Shown one piece after another: positions 61,773 to 63,303 of a DNA stretch of 63,303 bases. This DNA is from an uncultured Clostridia bacterium (GTDB taxonomy: Bacteria > Bacillota > Clostridia > Peptostreptococcales > Anaerovoracaceae), in assembly GCA_934247125.1 (NCBI GenBank), contig CAKQIZ010000002.1, forward strand, positions 1 through 63,303. The letters are read 5' to 3'. The position numbers and the translations under genes were made by a program. Position 1 is the first letter of the stretch, and every line of letters starts with the position of its first letter. Under the pieces are notes generated by a model that worked only from the letters and a program-made list of their open reading frames with translations, ran no database searches and had not been told where the DNA came from.

Positions 61773-63044
61773 ATGAAAAACTTGGTAATTACAGGCCTTG
61801 GGGCTGTGACGCCTGTAGGTATAGGTGTCGATGAATACTGGCAGGGGATCGTTGATATGAAGTGCGGGATCGAGAAGATCACTAGATTCCATGATGAAAA
61901 TGTTCCTATCACCATAGCCGGCGAGGTCAAGGGCTTCGAACCTAAGAACTACATGTCACCTAAACTCACCAAGGAGACCGGGACTTTCATACAGTACGCA
62001 TTTGCTTCTGCGAAGGAAGCTATCAAACAGAGCGGCATCGATATAGACGCCGAATCAGACAGGATCGGCATCGTGATGGCTACCGCGCTCAATGGCACTT
62101 CGGAGATAGCCGACACCGAGAAGGCTTACTGTGTCGACGGCAAAACGAAAGTCAGTCCGCGTTTCCTGCCTAAGATACTGGGAAATCTGGGCGCTGCGCA
62201 GATCGCGATATCATACGGCATACACGGACCGAGCTTCACAGTGAGCACCGCATGTTCATCAGGCGGCGATGCTATATGCATAGCAGCGATGCTGCTTAAT
62301 TCGGGAGAAGCTGATGTGATGCTGGTAGTAGGCGGCGAGAGCTCGCACTGCCCTATCATAATGTCAACACTCGCACAGGCAAAGGCGCTTTCCAAAAATC
62401 CTGATCCGAAAACTGCATGCAGACCGTTCGATGCGGATCATGACGGGTTCGTGATGGGAGAAGGCGGTGGAGCTCTCGTGCTTGAAACCGAGGAACACGC
62501 GAAGAAGAGAGGTGCAAATATACTTTGCAGTCTCGCAGGATACGGCAACAATACTGACGCATATCATGTGACGTCGCCCAGACCCGACGGCAGCGGTGCT
62601 GTTGCATGCATGACGAGTGCTCTGAAAAAAGCAGGTCTTTCACCTGAAGATATAGACTATATAAACGCTCACGGAACATCCACTCCGGTCGGCGATCCTA
62701 TAGAGGTGCTTGCTATCAAGACGCTCTTCGGATGGAGCGATCCGGAAAGCGAGATGCCTGCTGAACTCAAGGCAAAGATCCCTCCTGTAAGCTCGACAAA
62801 AGGCAATACAGGTCATCTGATGGGTGCCGGCGGCATCACAGAGGTGATCGCATGTATCAAGGCGATCGAGACTGGCATACTTCCTCCGACCCTGAACTGT
62901 AAAACTCCTGCTCCTAAATGCGATCTCGATTTCGTTACCGAAGGCCCCAGAAAGGCAAAGATCGACGTCGCTATGTCGAATGCCCTCGGCTTCGGCGGTC
63001 AGAACTCGAGCATCATCGTCAGGAGGTATACTGAAAACAAATAG
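61773..63044 (+). CDS. fabF: 3-oxoacyl-ACP synthase II (KAS II)
   Basis: A 423-residue condensing enzyme for fatty acid elongation. The Cys-His-His triad is C161 (T-A-C-S-S), H300 (N-A-H-G-T) and H348 (N-T-G-H-L). Slightly longer than usual with an insert about 320-335. GGGGAGG precedes ATG 61773. No other fab gene is next to it in the window. Confidence 0.92.
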   Translation: MKNLVITGLGAVTPVGIGVDEYWQGIVDMKCGIEKITRFHDENVPITIAGEVKGFEPKNYMSPKLTKETGTFIQYAFASAKEAIKQSGIDIDAESDRIGIVMATALNGTSEIADTEKAYCVDGKTKVSPRFLPKILGNLGAAQIAISYGIHGPSFTVSTACSSGGDAICIAAMLLNSGEADVMLVVGGESSHCPIIMSTLAQAKALSKNPDPKTACRPFDADHDGFVMGEGGGALVLETEEHAKKRGANILCSLAGYGNNTDAYHVTSPRPDGSGAVACMTSALKKAGLSPEDIDYINAHGTSTPVGDPIEVLAIKTLFGWSDPESEMPAELKAKIPPVSSTKGNTGHLMGAGGITEVIACIKAIETGILPPTLNCKTPAPKCDLDFVTEGPRKAKIDVAMSNALGFGGQNSSIIVRRYTENK

Positions 63045-63093
63045 CCCGGGGATCTGTACGCTGCAGTGATATATACCGGTTTTCCGGTCATCT

Positions 63094-63303
63094 TCAGATA
63101 CTGGAAAATTCGAGGAGTATTACAGTTCCCCTTTCGGAGCTCTCCATGACTTCTACCTTGCCTCCGTGGAGATTAATGATTTCCCAGACAAGGGAAAGCC
63201 CCAGTCCCACACCGCCAAGTGAGCGGTTTTGCGATTTATCGATGCGGAAGAACGGCTGAAAGATATTATTTCTGAATTCATCAGGGATACCATATCCTGT
63301 ATC
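63094..63303 (-). CDS. Sensor histidine kinase, C-terminal end (partial)
   Basis: The frame runs from the window edge to a TGA at 63094-63096 and gives 69 residues. They contain the ATP-binding motifs of a HATPase_c domain in order: G1 D-T-G-Y-G-I-P, the F box I-F-Q-P-F-F-R, and G2 G-V-G-L-G-L-S-L-V. Only the kinase end is visible, so sensor input and partner regulator are unknown. It is convergent with fabF. Confidence 0.87.
   Translation of the reverse strand, partial: DTGYGIPDEFRNNIFQPFFRIDKSQNRSLGGVGLGLSLVWEIINLHGGKVEVMESSERGTVILLEFSSI

Overview
The window is a dense, moderately GC-balanced bacterial chromosome segment from a spore-forming anaerobic Firmicute of class Clostridia. Support comes from a complete spoIIIA sporulation operon, AGGAGG-type ribosome binding sites, ireB, a TsaD paralog beside nusB, a class 1B pyrK-pyrD pair and ferredoxin-domain reductases. 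The blend of genes would suit a Family XIII / Anaerovoracaceae-like lineage, but that placement is inference. Nearly everything is chromosomal housekeeping; no insertion sequence, prophage, rRNA or CRISPR array is visible.

Layout. 1-3269: the tail of efp, then mltG, trmR and trhP (wobble-uridine hydroxylation and methylation). 3315-5566: a CNNM/CorC-type protein and a ZIP metal transporter. 5733-10186: spoIIIAA to spoIIIAH, with a very short spoIIIAF. 10298-17429: a sigma-54 activator, a near-consensus sigma-54 promoter with duplicated dyads upstream, a saccharopine-dehydrogenase-like enzyme, then an unknown protein, a sodium:solute symporter, a small two-helix membrane protein and an amidohydrolase. 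This looks like an inducible uptake and catabolic module for an unidentified amino-acid-like substrate and is the most promising undescribed system here. 17611-22328: two tandem YhgE/Pip membrane proteins. 22467-28808: nusB, tsaD-like, xseA, xseB, ispA, dxs, tlyA. 28851-36710: an aminotransferase, mutS, mutL, miaA and a tyrosine recombinase that sits where hfq often lies. 36715-41622: a GLUG-repeat secreted protein, a methionine-gamma-lyase-like enzyme, a TVP38-type membrane protein and threonine ammonia-lyase.

42095-42409 encodes a small TM-LysM protein resembling the SOS division inhibitor YneA, behind a promoter carrying three LexA/DinR-like boxes. From 42743 to 61627 genes run on the minus strand: ruvX, ireB, alaS, then the pyr cluster (transcribed pyrC-K-D-F-E-B-I), a polar amino acid ABC transporter, an aldo/keto reductase, a NERD protein, tRNA-Gly(CCC), ridA, and iscS-iscU-mnmA (cysteine sulfur to Fe-S clusters and tRNA thiolation), followed by two small proteins. 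fabF lies on the plus strand, and the window ends inside a convergent sensor histidine kinase gene.

In Bacillus subtilis alaS-yrzL(ireB)-yrrK(ruvX)-yrrL(mltG)-yrrM-yrrN-yrrO are contiguous; here the two halves lie about 40 kb apart and in opposite orientations. All functional assignments are from motifs read by eye; no database search was run.
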